Positions 55,875 through 64,000 of a stretch of DNA of 64,000 nt are shown here, one piece after another. The stretch's first letter is position 1, and each line of letters starts with the position of its first letter. The DNA is from Thermodesulfobacterium thermophilum DSM 1276 (GTDB lineage Bacteria; Desulfobacterota; Thermodesulfobacteria; Thermodesulfobacteriales; Thermodesulfobacteriaceae), in assembly GCF_000421605.1 (NCBI RefSeq), contig NZ_ATXI01000001.1, positions 62,001 to 126,000 of the forward strand, in the 5' to 3' direction. The notes beneath the pieces were generated by a model. It worked only from the letters and a program-made list of their open reading frames with translations, searched no databases and was not told the DNA's origin. Made by a program: the position numbers and the translations under genes.

Positions 55875-57788
55875 ATGAAAAGGGTGATCATAGGAACAGC
55901 CGGTCATATAGATCACGGAAAAACCACCTTAGTTAAAGTTCTTACCGGAATTGATACAGACAGACTAAAAGAAGAAAAAGAACGAGGCATTACCATAGAC
56001 ATAGGATTTGCCCATTTAGTCTTACCCTCAGGAACTCTAGCAGGAATAGTAGATGTTCCTGGTCATGAAAGATTTATTCGAAACATGGTAGCTGGGGCCT
56101 CGGGTATAGACCTTGTTATCCTTGTAGTGGCTGCTGACGAAGGAGTTATGCCTCAAACCAGAGAACACATAGAAATTTGCGAACTTTTAGGGATAAAAGA
56201 CGGGATTGTGGTTTTAACCAAAGTGGATCTGGTAGAAAAAGACTGGTTAGACCTAATAAAAGAGGATGTAAAGGAATTTTTAAAAACCACCTTTTTAAAA
56301 GAGGCACCTATCTTAGAATTTTCAGCAGTTACAGGACAAGGTAAAGAAGCAATCCTAAGAGTGCTGGATGAAAAGGCTTTAAAGGTATCAGCCAAGGTAG
56401 AAGACCAGCCTTTTAGGCTCCCGGTAGACGGGGTGTTTACCGTAAAAGGATTTGGAACGGTAGCTCGTGGGACAGCCATTTCAGGTAAGGTTTATCTTAA
56501 CCAAAACTTGGTAGTTTATCCAAAAAATCTTACTACAAAAGTAAGGAACATACAGATTCACGGAAAAAATGTGGAAGTAGCTTATGCAGGGATGAGAACT
56601 GCACTTAACTTGCAAGGTATAGAAAAAGAAGACATAGAAAGAGGAGACGTGGTTGCAGAACCTGAAGTCTTAAAACCTTCTCAGTGGATAGATGTAAAAC
56701 TTGTGTCCTTAAAAAGCATAAAACCTCCGATCAAAAACTTTGAAAACCTTCTTTTTTATATCGGAACCAAAGAAACCGTAGCCAAGGTTTTCCTTTTAGG
56801 AAAAGATCAGCTAAACCCAGGGGAAGAAGACGTAGCTCAATTGTTTGTCCAAGTCCCAATAGTTGCCTGGAGAGGAGACAGATTTATCTTAAGACGAGCC
56901 TCTACTAACCAGACAGTAGGCGGAGGGGAGGTTTTAAACCCTGTAGCTTATAGAAGAAAAAGAACTAAACCCTGGGAAAGAAAAGAAGTCGAATACTTAG
57001 CTCAAGCTTCGGAAAAAGAGCTTATCCAGTTTTGGATAGAAAAAAAAGGATTTTTAGGTATCTCTAAAAAAGACCTACAGATTACCGTTTCTCTCTTTGG
57101 AAAAAGGTTTGAAAAACTCTTAAAAGACTTAAGTAAAAACTTGATTGAAATCAAAGACGGAGAAAAGGTCTTTTATTTTAGTAAAAAAGCAGAAGAAGAG
57201 CTAAAAACAGAGATTATCAATGCTTTAAAAAAATTTCACACAAACAATCCCTTTAGCCCTGGACTTACTAAGGAACTACTAAAAACGAGAATTTCTTCCT
57301 TTGTTTCAGAAGGATTTTATCAGTACGTCCTTGAAAGTTTGATAAAACAAGAGATTTTAGGAAAAAACAAAGAGATACTCTTTCTAACTGAGTTTAAACA
57401 TCTAAACTCTGAAGAAAAAGAAAAATTAAAAAAAGAGCTTGAAGAAAAGTTTCTTTCAGAGGGATATACCCCACGGGATTTTGAAACCATCCTTCTTGAT
57501 TTTAAAGAAAACTATAAAGCCGCCAAAGAACTGGCACAGGCCTTGTTAAAAGAAGGCGTTTTGGTAAAACTTACTGACAAACTAGTCTTTCACGCCAAAA
57601 TTTTAGAAGAATGGGAAAATTTAGTAAAGGCTGCTTTTCAAAAGAAAAAGGAATTAGAGCTAGCAGATTTTAAAAATCTTACTCCAACCCAGGTGAGTAG
57701 AAAATTTTTAATTCCTTTGGTAGAATATTTAGATAAGAAAAAGGTTACCCTTAGAGTAGGGGAAAAAAGAATATTAAGAAAAACTTAA
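55875..57788 (+). CDS. selB: Selenocysteine-specific elongation factor SelB
   Basis: GTPase that delivers Sec-tRNA(Sec) to UGA codons marked by SECIS hairpins. EF-Tu-like GTPase: GHIDHGKT (residues 10-17), DVPGHERF (60-67), TKVD (115-118), followed by two beta-barrel domains and, from about residue 370, winged-helix domains that bind SECIS RNA. 637 residues. It shares an end with the next gene by 1 base (TAATG). The distant selA at 22 kb completes the visible part of the pathway. Confidence 0.96.
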   Translation: MKRVIIGTAGHIDHGKTTLVKVLTGIDTDRLKEEKERGITIDIGFAHLVLPSGTLAGIVDVPGHERFIRNMVAGASGIDLVILVVAADEGVMPQTREHIEICELLGIKDGIVVLTKVDLVEKDWLDLIKEDVKEFLKTTFLKEAPILEFSAVTGQGKEAILRVLDEKALKVSAKVEDQPFRLPVDGVFTVKGFGTVARGTAISGKVYLNQNLVVYPKNLTTKVRNIQIHGKNVEVAYAGMRTALNLQGIEKEDIERGDVVAEPEVLKPSQWIDVKLVSLKSIKPPIKNFENLLFYIGTKETVAKVFLLGKDQLNPGEEDVAQLFVQVPIVAWRGDRFILRRASTNQTVGGGEVLNPVAYRRKRTKPWERKEVEYLAQASEKELIQFWIEKKGFLGISKKDLQITVSLFGKRFEKLLKDLSKNLIEIKDGEKVFYFSKKAEEELKTEIINALKKFHTNNPFSPGLTKELLKTRISSFVSEGFYQYVLESLIKQEILGKNKEILFLTEFKHLNSEEKEKLKKELEEKFLSEGYTPRDFETILLDFKENYKAAKELAQALLKEGVLVKLTDKLVFHAKILEEWENLVKAAFQKKKELELADFKNLTPTQVSRKFLIPLVEYLDKKKVTLRVGEKRILRKT

Positions 57789-58468
57789 TGGATGTTAAGG
57801 CTGAGATAATCAAAAACCTTCTATACCTTAAAGAAATAGGCTTAACCAGTATTCCAGCTTCTGAGGCTATCAAAAGGCTTCTCCAACGCGAAATCTCTTT
57901 AGAAGAAGATTCTCTCTCAGCTCTAAAAGAAAAAGTTATTCACTGTGAAAAATGTTCTCTTCATAGGGTTAGAAAAGCCGTGGTTTGGGGAGAAGGTCCT
58001 ACCGAACCTGAGGGATTGATGATAATTTCAGAATATCCTGACCGAGACGAAGATTTTTATGGGAAACCTTTCGTAAAAGAAGTAGGTAACCTGCTTGACC
58101 GCATGCTTAATGCTATCAATCTAAAAAGAGAATTATTTTTTATTACCCATACGGTTAAATGTAAAACCCCTGGGGGAAGACCACCTGAGCCCGAAGAGAT
58201 AGAAGCCTGTAGACCATATCTTTTAAAACAAATCAAATATTTAAGGCCTAAGCTGATTTTAGCGTTAGGATTTACTCCTCCTAAGGTGCTTTTAGAAGGA
58301 AAGGCCCTAACCTTGGTTAGAGGCAAGGTGTTTACCCTTAAAAAAACCTCTCTCTTTTTTACCTATCATCCAGCTTATATTTTAAAAAATCCTGGAATAA
58401 AAAGGGTAGTATGGGAAGATTTACAAAAATTTAGGAAGCTTTATGAAGAAATATTTTTATCTAATTAG
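57788..58468 (+). CDS. Divergent family-4-type uracil-DNA glycosylase
   Basis: A 226-residue protein with the iron-sulfur layout of family 4 UDGs: cysteines C53, C56, C125 and C141. The fold motifs match (GKPFVKEVGNLLDRMLNAI, KCKTPGGRPPEPEEIEAC, YHPAYILKNP). The usual GEGPG of motif A is replaced by SEYPD (81-85, Glu kept), and the Asn expected before KCRPP is His121. The N-terminal 45 residues are an added helical region. It may excise a different base or be a related esterase-like protein. Overlaps nfeD by 26 bases. Confidence 0.8.
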   Translation: MDVKAEIIKNLLYLKEIGLTSIPASEAIKRLLQREISLEEDSLSALKEKVIHCEKCSLHRVRKAVVWGEGPTEPEGLMIISEYPDRDEDFYGKPFVKEVGNLLDRMLNAINLKRELFFITHTVKCKTPGGRPPEPEEIEACRPYLLKQIKYLRPKLILALGFTPPKVLLEGKALTLVRGKVFTLKKTSLFFTYHPAYILKNPGIKRVVWEDLQKFRKLYEEIFLSN

Positions 58469-59732
58469 TTTAGTACTTGTTTGTTTTTGGGTCTCTTATT
58501 TAAAGGGTGCAGAGCCAAGAAAGGTTTTTCATGTAAAAATCGATGCCCCTATCACTCCTGTTATAGCTAATTTCATAAGTTATGGGATAGACCTTGCCAA
58601 TAAAGAAAAGGCCGAAGCTTTTATCATAGAGCTTGATACCCCTGGGGGGCTTGTTGAGTCTACCAGGGAAATAGTAAAGGACATCTTACAAAGTAAGGTC
58701 CCTGTTATAGTTTATGTAAGTCCCTCTGGGGCAAGAGCTGCCTCTGCCGGTACCTTTATTCTCCTTTCCTCACATTTAGCGGCGATGGCTCCTGGTACTC
58801 ACGTAGGAGCTGCTCATCCGGTAGAACTTACAGGCAAAGCTGATAAAGAGGTAATGAACAAGATAATAAACGACTTGGTAGCCTGGGCTAAAAACCTTGC
58901 TCAAATGCGTAACCGTAACGAGACCTTTGCAGAAGAAGCTGTAAGAAAAAGTAAAAGCATTACTGAGACCGAGGCACTACAAATTGGAGTAATAGAAATC
59001 ATAGCCAAAGATTTAAACGACCTTTTAGATAAGGCTCACGGAAGGCAGGTTTTCTTAGGAGAAGAAAAACGGGTTTTAAACCTTAAAAACGTCCGGATAG
59101 AAAAAATACCTGAAGACCTAAAGACAAAAGTGCTAAAAATTTTAACCAATCCGAATTTAGTATATTTCTTACTTATGTTAGGGTTAGCTGGCCTCTATTT
59201 TGAGTTATCTCACCCTGGAAGCATATTCCCTGGTGTATTGGGGGCTATATGTCTTATATTAGCCTTAGTAGGGTTAAGTGTTATTCCTGTTAACTATGCA
59301 GGGCTGGTCTTTATTTTATTAGCCGGTGTGCTTTTCTTCTTAGAACTTCAGGTAACCTCACATGGGCTTTTAACCTTAGCCGGAGCAATCTGTCTTTTCT
59401 TAGGTTCTATCATGCTTTTTGGTAAGAACCCGCCTGCTTTAAGGGTTTCACCCCCTGTTTTATATTCTTTGGTGCTCATCTTTTCCTCATTATTAGCAGG
59501 TATCACTTATATCGCCCTTAAAATCATACGGAAAAAACCGGTTTCAGGAAAAGAAGGTATGGTAGGGAAAGTTGGTAAGGTCTTAAAAGAAATAGGACCT
59601 GAAGGTGGAAAGATATTCATCGAGGGAGAAATCTGGCAGGCTTATGCAGATGAAACCATTCCGGAAGGAGAAAAGGTAGTAGTGGTAGAAAAAGATGGTC
59701 TGATCTTAAAAGTAAGGAGAAAAAATCGATGA
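58443..59732 (+). CDS. NfeD-family membrane serine protease
   Basis: Long NfeD protein (429 residues). Signal peptide about residues 1-22; ClpP-like serine protease domain with ELDTPGGLVESTREIV, the nucleophile in ASAGTFILLSSH (Ser about residue 101) and a candidate Lys in EEAVRKSKSITE; then four or five membrane helices (about 240-365) and a C-terminal OB-fold NfeD domain (GMVGKVGKVLKEIGPEGGKIFIEGEIWQAYAD). Usually paired with a SPFH/stomatin protein, which is not adjacent here; a secreted hypothetical gene follows instead. Confidence 0.92.
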   Translation: MKKYFYLISLVLVCFWVSYLKGAEPRKVFHVKIDAPITPVIANFISYGIDLANKEKAEAFIIELDTPGGLVESTREIVKDILQSKVPVIVYVSPSGARAASAGTFILLSSHLAAMAPGTHVGAAHPVELTGKADKEVMNKIINDLVAWAKNLAQMRNRNETFAEEAVRKSKSITETEALQIGVIEIIAKDLNDLLDKAHGRQVFLGEEKRVLNLKNVRIEKIPEDLKTKVLKILTNPNLVYFLLMLGLAGLYFELSHPGSIFPGVLGAICLILALVGLSVIPVNYAGLVFILLAGVLFFLELQVTSHGLLTLAGAICLFLGSIMLFGKNPPALRVSPPVLYSLVLIFSSLLAGITYIALKIIRKKPVSGKEGMVGKVGKVLKEIGPEGGKIFIEGEIWQAYADETIPEGEKVVVVEKDGLILKVRRKNR

Positions 59733-60247
59733 AAAACCTCTTAAACATAGGAATAAGCTTATTAATTCTTATAGTTTCTCCTGTGATCGTTTATGGGGAA
59801 ATAGCTTGTGACCCCAAGGTTTTATACCAGGCAGACGAAAAGTTTTTTGTCAGTCTCCCGGGATATCAAACTACCCAGATAAAAGAAACTAACCTTAACT
59901 TTTTTGGAAAGATCCATAATAAAGAAAGAACCTACAAAAACGCAAGCGCCAAGGTTAGGGTCAGGATATTTTGGGGAGAAAATTTAATTCCTAATTGGCA
60001 AGGGTTTACTTTAAATCTTTTAGAAATTTCTAAAAATGAGCTGAAAGACGGAGAAATCGATGGAATAAAGGTTAAATTTTACGAAAACGGAGAAAAAAAG
60101 GTAATAGTTGTGCCCATTTTAGAGGAAACTTCTCGAGGATTTTTAATTTTGTTTAGCTCTAAGGACCTAAGCTTAGAAGCCCTCAAAAATTTCGTCTCGC
60201 AGTTTCCGATAAAAACCCTCTGTTCTATCCCCGAGCTTTCCAAATGA
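59729..60247 (+). CDS. Secreted hypothetical protein
   Basis: A 172-residue protein with a clear signal peptide (about residues 1-24, hydrophobic run ending VYGEIACD). The mature part is beta-rich with two cysteines (residue about 27 and about 166) that could form a disulfide. I recognise no family. It overlaps nfeD by 4 bases, so it is probably translated with it, and its end overlaps the convergent pdxJ by 23 bases. Confidence 0.72.
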   Translation: MKNLLNIGISLLILIVSPVIVYGEIACDPKVLYQADEKFFVSLPGYQTTQIKETNLNFFGKIHNKERTYKNASAKVRVRIFWGENLIPNWQGFTLNLLEISKNELKDGEIDGIKVKFYENGEKKVIVVPILEETSRGFLILFSSKDLSLEALKNFVSQFPIKTLCSIPELSK

Positions 60248-60953
60248 GTTCTTTCATCTCTCTTACTGCCTCTTTCATGCCTACCATGATAGCCCGAGAA
60301 ACGATACTATGTCCGATACTAAACTCTTCTATCTCAGGAATAGCAGCCACAGGCCCTATGTTTTCATAGCTTAAACCATGTCCTGCATGTACGATAAAAC
60401 CAAGGTCTTTGGCTAACCGAGCTGCAGTTTCTATTTTACCAAACTCTTCTTCTCTTTTTAACTCATCCTCTGCTTCAGCATACATCCCTGTATGTATTTC
60501 GATGATCTGAGCCCCGGTTTTTTTAGCAAGCTTTATGGCTTCCTCATCTGGGTTTAGGAAAAGGCTTACCTTAATACCTGCCTTGTTTAGCTCCTTTACT
60601 GCCTTTTTTACCTTTTCTACATTTCCGATTAAATCCATTCCGCCTTCGGTGGTGATTTCTTCTGTCCTTTCTGGAACTAAGGTTACCTGGTAAGGTTTAA
60701 TCTCTTTAGCAAACTTAATCAATTTCTCATCTATGGCCATCTCTAAAATCAGTTTGGTTTTAATCACCTCTTTTATCAACCTTACATCCCTTTCTTTTAT
60801 ATGTCTTCTATCTAATCTTAAATGCACAACGATTCCGTCAGCTCCTCCTAACTCTGCCAGCACAGCTGCATGCACAGGGTCAGGATAAGGGGCTTTTCTT
60901 GCCTCCCTGACTGTGGCTACATGATCTACGTTTACCGCAAGTTTGGCTGGCAT
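60225..60953 (-). CDS. pdxJ: Possible independent translation of PdxJ from an internal start
   Basis: ATG at 60953 with a near-perfect Shine-Dalgarno (AGGAGG, 6-7 bases upstream) inside the ybeY-pdxJ frame. The product would be 242 residues, the normal length of PdxJ. Listed as an alternative product of the same frame. Confidence 0.65.
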   Translation of the reverse strand: MPAKLAVNVDHVATVREARKAPYPDPVHAAVLAELGGADGIVVHLRLDRRHIKERDVRLIKEVIKTKLILEMAIDEKLIKFAKEIKPYQVTLVPERTEEITTEGGMDLIGNVEKVKKAVKELNKAGIKVSLFLNPDEEAIKLAKKTGAQIIEIHTGMYAEAEDELKREEEFGKIETAARLAKDLGFIVHAGHGLSYENIGPVAAIPEIEEFSIGHSIVSRAIMVGMKEAVREMKELIWKARG

Positions 60954-61436
60954 ATACTCCCTCCTTTTTAAAAAGTTTAAAACCTCTTCTTTACCTTCAG
61001 AAAATCCTACTTTTTCAAACAATTGTATCTCTTTTTTTAACATAAGCCAAGGAGAAAAAATTCCCTTTTCGTGGTCATAGTCAAGGAGATGAACCAACCC
61101 ATGAATGGCTAAACTTAAAAGATAGTTTTTAAAGTTTAATCCATAAAATTCTGCCTCCTCCTTAGCCTTTTCTACCGAAATAATAATCTCCCCCAAAAGG
61201 TTGCTTGGAAAACCCTGTTTACCAAAAAAAGAAAAAGAAAGCACATTAGTAGGATAGTCCCTTCCTAAGTATTTAAGGTTTAACTCCCAAATGGTAGAAT
61301 TATCAACCAGGGTTAAAGAAACTTCTTTTTTATAAAGCTTTAGTTCTTTTAAAGCTTGATTTAACCTTGAAGTTATTTTCTTTTCTAAATTTTTTGAGAC
61401 AAAGTTCTTGCACGAGGTAAAAACAAAAACAGGCAT
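60225..61436 (-). CDS. YbeY-PdxJ fused reading frame: rRNA-maturation endonuclease plus pyridoxine 5'-phosphate synthase
   Basis: One uninterrupted 403-codon frame. Residues 1-161 are YbeY (metal-binding HGLVHLLDYDH, H112, H116, H122), which matures rRNA 3' ends. From Met162 (position 60953) comes a complete PdxJ: MPAKLAVNVDHVATVREARK, IVVHLRLDRRHI, LVPERTEEITTEGGMD, VHAGHGLSYENIGPVA and FSIGHSIVSRA; it condenses 1-deoxyxylulose 5-phosphate with aminoacetone phosphate in vitamin B6 synthesis. YbeY has no stop codon of its own. AAAAGGAGGGAG lies just before Met162, so separate PdxJ may also be made. It starts immediately after trmI (overlap 1 base). Confidence 0.9.
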   Translation of the reverse strand: MPVFVFTSCKNFVSKNLEKKITSRLNQALKELKLYKKEVSLTLVDNSTIWELNLKYLGRDYPTNVLSFSFFGKQGFPSNLLGEIIISVEKAKEEAEFYGLNFKNYLLSLAIHGLVHLLDYDHEKGIFSPWLMLKKEIQLFEKVGFSEGKEEVLNFLKRREYMPAKLAVNVDHVATVREARKAPYPDPVHAAVLAELGGADGIVVHLRLDRRHIKERDVRLIKEVIKTKLILEMAIDEKLIKFAKEIKPYQVTLVPERTEEITTEGGMDLIGNVEKVKKAVKELNKAGIKVSLFLNPDEEAIKLAKKTGAQIIEIHTGMYAEAEDELKREEEFGKIETAARLAKDLGFIVHAGHGLSYENIGPVAAIPEIEEFSIGHSIVSRAIMVGMKEAVREMKELIWKARG

Positions 61437-62203
61437 TACTTTTCTACCACCTTCTTAGCAAAGATTAAATATCCAGTATGAGCAACCATCCTGTCTTCTG
61501 GTCTTAACCTTTCAGGATTGGGTTTGTATTGCCTAAGTAGGATTTCAGAAACCTCTATGTCTAAGAAAAGTAGACGCTGTAACTCTAAAAGGCATCGAGA
61601 AACTTGATTAGCCGTAGGGACAAGAATTCCTAAAAAATGACCTCCTTTCAAGGACTCCCAAGCTGCTGGGATCAACGTCCAGGGTTCCTTTAAGTCTAAA
61701 AAAACCGCATCTACTTCTTTTTCTTCAAAGGCCTCTGTGACTTCTGTGTTCTTAAAAATTACTCTATCTAAAAGATTAAGTCTTTTAAGATTTTTTATAG
61801 CAATCTTCTGAAATTTAGGCTCTTTCTCGTAAGAAATAACCCTTCCCTCTTGACCAACCATAAAAGCAAGGGCTGTAGTTAAAGCCCCAGAACCTCCACC
61901 ACATTCTAAAACCAAACTTCCTGGCCCTACGTTAAGTTTAAGTAAAATATACCCTATATCCTTAGGATAAACTATTTGAGTAGCCCTTTCAACCTTCATC
62001 AAAAAGTCATAAAGAGAAGGCCTTAACACATAAAATTTTTCGCCCTTTTTTCCATAAACTATTTCTCCGTAGTTTTTTCCGATCAAATCTTTTAGGTCTA
62101 AAAAATCTTTATGTGTGTGAAAAGAGGTATCTTTCACCTCAACTAAATACTTTCTTTCGTCTGAGGTTAAAATAAGAACGTAGTCTCCTTCTGCGATCTT
62201 CAT
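61436..62203 (-). CDS. trmI: tRNA (adenine-N1)-methyltransferase TrmI-like (m1A58)
   Basis: SAM-dependent Rossmann-fold methyltransferase of 255 residues that modifies A58 of tRNA, common in thermophiles. The N-terminal beta domain (about 1-60) precedes the SAM site: ECGGGSGALT (100-109; usually ETGTGSG), the acidic EKEPKF loop and VDAVFLDLKEPW. The C-terminal part has RPEDRMVAHTGYLIFA, typical of TrmI. Its stop overlaps the start of the ybeY-pdxJ frame by 1 base. Confidence 0.9.
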   Translation of the reverse strand: MKIAEGDYVLILTSDERKYLVEVKDTSFHTHKDFLDLKDLIGKNYGEIVYGKKGEKFYVLRPSLYDFLMKVERATQIVYPKDIGYILLKLNVGPGSLVLECGGGSGALTTALAFMVGQEGRVISYEKEPKFQKIAIKNLKRLNLLDRVIFKNTEVTEAFEEKEVDAVFLDLKEPWTLIPAAWESLKGGHFLGILVPTANQVSRCLLELQRLLFLDIEVSEILLRQYKPNPERLRPEDRMVAHTGYLIFAKKVVEK

Positions 62204-62233
62204 AAAACTCCCTTTTAATAAAAAAATAACAGG

Positions 62234-63655
62234 CTAACGGCTAAAAAAACTTTTATAAGCCCGATAGCACATAAAAAGATCTGCTTTATGAGCCACCTCG
62301 AAGGGAGAATGCATAGAAAGTAAAGGTGGTCCTGCATCCACCACATCCATCCCATAAGAAGCAAAATACTTAGCTACTGTACCTCCGCCTCCTTCATCTA
62401 CCTTTCCCATAGAAACTACTTGATAAACCACTCCTTCTTCATCCCAAGTTTTCAAAAGTTCTGCCAAAAACTCGGCATGAGCTTCGTTAGCCATATACTT
62501 TCCGCCATGTCCTGTATACCTGTTTACCGCTATCCCAAAACCCATCTTAGCATCGTTTAGTTTATCATGTACCTCGACATAATTAGGGTCTATACCTGCG
62601 GTAACGTCTGCAGAAATAGCCTTGGTGTTAGCCATAACCTCAAAAAACACATCAGGAGTAGGAGATAACCCCTGTTTCTTGATAAGCTCATACACAAACC
62701 TTTCAAAAACCCTGCTTTTAGCAGAAGTATTTCCTTCTGAACCTATTTCTTCTCTATCCATGAAAAGTAAAACATTCGTATATTCAGGCTCTTCTACCTC
62801 TAAAAAGGCCTTAAGAGAGGTAAATGCGCAGATACGATCGTCTTGGCCATAACCTCCTATAAACGCCTTGTCTATCCCTACCTCTCTTGCCCTGCCAGCA
62901 GGAACGATATAAAGTTCTGCCGAAACAAAGTCTTCCTCCCTTATGCCATGGGTTTGATATAAAAGCTTTAAACAGTTAAGTTTAATCCTTTCTTTGATTT
63001 CCTTTTCTTCCTCAAGCTTCTCCAAGGGAATGCCTCCAAAAAGAACGTTTAACTTTTCCCCTACGATAGCCTCGGAAAGTTTTTTTTCTGTCTGAACTTT
63101 TCTTGAAAGATGGGGAAGAAGGTCACAGATGGTGAAAACAGGGTCATCTTCCTTCTCTCCTAACACTATCTTAACCAAACTACCGTCTTTTTTAGCCACA
63201 ACCCCATGTAAACTTAAAGGTTGAGCTACCCAGTGGTATTTTTTGATACCCCCATAATAATGGGTTTTTAAAAAAACCATTTCTGTGTCCTCAAAAAGAG
63301 GATGTAACTTAAGGTCAAGCCTGGGGGTGTCTATATGGCTGACAACTATCTTTAAACCCTCAGTTATTTTTTTCTTACCAAAATTCCAGGCAAAAAGAAG
63401 CTTATTTTTGTAGACTACCCATCCCTTTTTGGATTCTTTATCAAAAAAGCCCTTTTTTTCCAAAAGAGTTAAAGCCTTTTCTATGGTTTCTCTTTCAGTC
63501 TTAGCCTCGGAAAGAAACTCTATGTACTCCTTACTTAGAACTTCAACTTGGTTTTTCTCTTCTTCTTTTAAAACATCAAACACATGTTTAGGTTTCCAAA
63601 CTAAACCCTCTAAAAACTCAGAATTTTTTTTAGAACTACCTTTTTTCCTCGCCAT
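62234..63655 (-). CDS. M18-family aminopeptidase
   Basis: Zinc aminopeptidase of 473 residues. Metal-site motifs: SHIDTPRLDLK (first His-x-Asp), GGYGQDDRICAF, FMDREEIGSEGNTSAKSR (Glu-Glu), and the late LSMHSPFEVAHKADLFMCYRAYKSFF. The dinuclear-site order and length fit peptidase M18 (aspartyl aminopeptidase-like). It probably trims peptides in the cytoplasm, as no signal peptide is present. The lysine- and serine-rich N-terminus precedes the domain by about 15 residues. Confidence 0.93.
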   Translation of the reverse strand: MARKKGSSKKNSEFLEGLVWKPKHVFDVLKEEEKNQVEVLSKEYIEFLSEAKTERETIEKALTLLEKKGFFDKESKKGWVVYKNKLLFAWNFGKKKITEGLKIVVSHIDTPRLDLKLHPLFEDTEMVFLKTHYYGGIKKYHWVAQPLSLHGVVAKKDGSLVKIVLGEKEDDPVFTICDLLPHLSRKVQTEKKLSEAIVGEKLNVLFGGIPLEKLEEEKEIKERIKLNCLKLLYQTHGIREEDFVSAELYIVPAGRAREVGIDKAFIGGYGQDDRICAFTSLKAFLEVEEPEYTNVLLFMDREEIGSEGNTSAKSRVFERFVYELIKKQGLSPTPDVFFEVMANTKAISADVTAGIDPNYVEVHDKLNDAKMGFGIAVNRYTGHGGKYMANEAHAEFLAELLKTWDEEGVVYQVVSMGKVDEGGGGTVAKYFASYGMDVVDAGPPLLSMHSPFEVAHKADLFMCYRAYKSFFSR

Positions 63656-63686
63656 AAGCCTTCCCCTTTTTTCTGAGAATATGATT

Positions 63687-64000
63687 TTAGTTTAAACTTT
63701 TTGAGGGTTTTGTCAATTTTTTAGCCACTGCTTGAGCTACGGCCCTTACCACTCTTTTATCAAATATACTGGGGATTATATAATCCTCCTTTAATTCATC
63801 TTCCTTTATAACATAAGCAATCGCTTTTGCAGCCTCTATAAAAACCTCTTCATCCACCTTTTTAGCCTTAGCCTCAAGTAATCCCTTAAAAAGCCCAGGG
63901 AAGGCTAAAGCGTTGTTGATCTGATTAGGATAGTCTGAACGTCCAGTAGCCAACACCCTGACCAAAGGTAACGCAATTTCAGGAGAAATTTCAGGGTCAG
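63687..64000 (-). CDS. Malic enzyme, C-terminal part (5' end outside window)
   Basis: The frame is open to the right edge. The end of an NAD(P)-dependent malic enzyme is seen: LVRVLATGRSDYPNQINNALAFPGLFKGLLEAKAKK, then IYVIKEDELKEDYIIPSIFD-like segment and VVRAVAQAVAKK. The enzyme converts malate to pyruvate and CO2 with NAD(P)H. The TTG at 63965 is internal; upstream codons (DPEISPEIALP) continue the domain. Confidence 0.9.
   Translation of the reverse strand, partial: DPEISPEIALPLVRVLATGRSDYPNQINNALAFPGLFKGLLEAKAKKVDEEVFIEAAKAIAYVIKEDELKEDYIIPSIFDKRVVRAVAQAVAKKLTKPSKSLN

Overview
This window looks like a chromosomal segment from a thermophilic, AT-rich, Gram-negative, flagellated anaerobe, most likely in the Thermodesulfobacteria (Thermodesulfobacterium or a close relative). 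This is inferred from gene content, base composition and protein character, not from a database match. Support comes from an outer membrane (BamA, Lol, TolB, flagellar L- and P-rings), selenocysteine machinery (SelA, SelB), a Re-citrate-synthase-like enzyme, a RACo-like corrinoid activator, a split ATP synthase operon and bacterial-type glyQ/glyS. Coding density is very high, most genes abut or overlap, and no gap exceeds 300 bases. I saw no insertion sequence, prophage, CRISPR array, tRNA or rRNA gene.

Layout. 0-1.3 kb (+): the end of motA, then motB. 1.3-24.1 kb (-): one long co-directional run, read from high to low coordinates: aminotransferase, selA, TPR protein, MBL-fold hydrolase, DUF2703-like protein, small protein, thrC, the cell-shape genes mreC-mreD-mrdA-rodA (no mreB), the F1 operon atpF'-F-H-A-G-D-C closed by a strong terminator, 5-formyl-THF cyclo-ligase, yggS, comEC, archease and der. 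24.1-27.4 kb (+): a structured, possibly switching RNA leader, a Re-citrate-synthase-like enzyme fused to a Cache-type sensor domain, and tolB. 27.4-36.3 kb (-): the flagellar operon flgF-G-A-H-I-J-N-K-L with an unusually large FlgK. 36.6-42.7 kb (-): lysS, lolC/E, lolD, bamA.

42.9-44.5 kb (+): DUF151 nuclease-like protein, PHP phosphoesterase, and a small HsdR_N-type PD-(D/E)XK-like protein. 44.5-49.5 kb (-): RACo-like ferredoxin/ASKHA protein, psd, pssA, remA, gmk, rlmB. 49.7-51.3 kb (+): an MscS channel and an exported rhodanese whose signal peptide is split by a one-base homopolymer frameshift. 51.3 kb (-): a PUA-like protein. 51.9-60.2 kb (+): purM, glyQ, glyS, selB, a divergent family-4 uracil-DNA glycosylase, nfeD and a secreted hypothetical protein. 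60.2-64.0 kb (-): malic enzyme (partial), an M18 aminopeptidase, trmI, and a continuous ybeY-pdxJ reading frame.

The points most worth following up are: the interlocked-helix RNA leader at about 24.2 kb and the Cache fusion it precedes; the in-frame YbeY-PdxJ fusion that carries a strong internal ribosome binding site; the T7-tract frameshift in the rhodanese; the altered active-site motif in the uracil-DNA glycosylase; and repeated modules that enlarge FlgK. No complete, obviously new multi-gene system stands out; the RNA leader is the best candidate for something undescribed.
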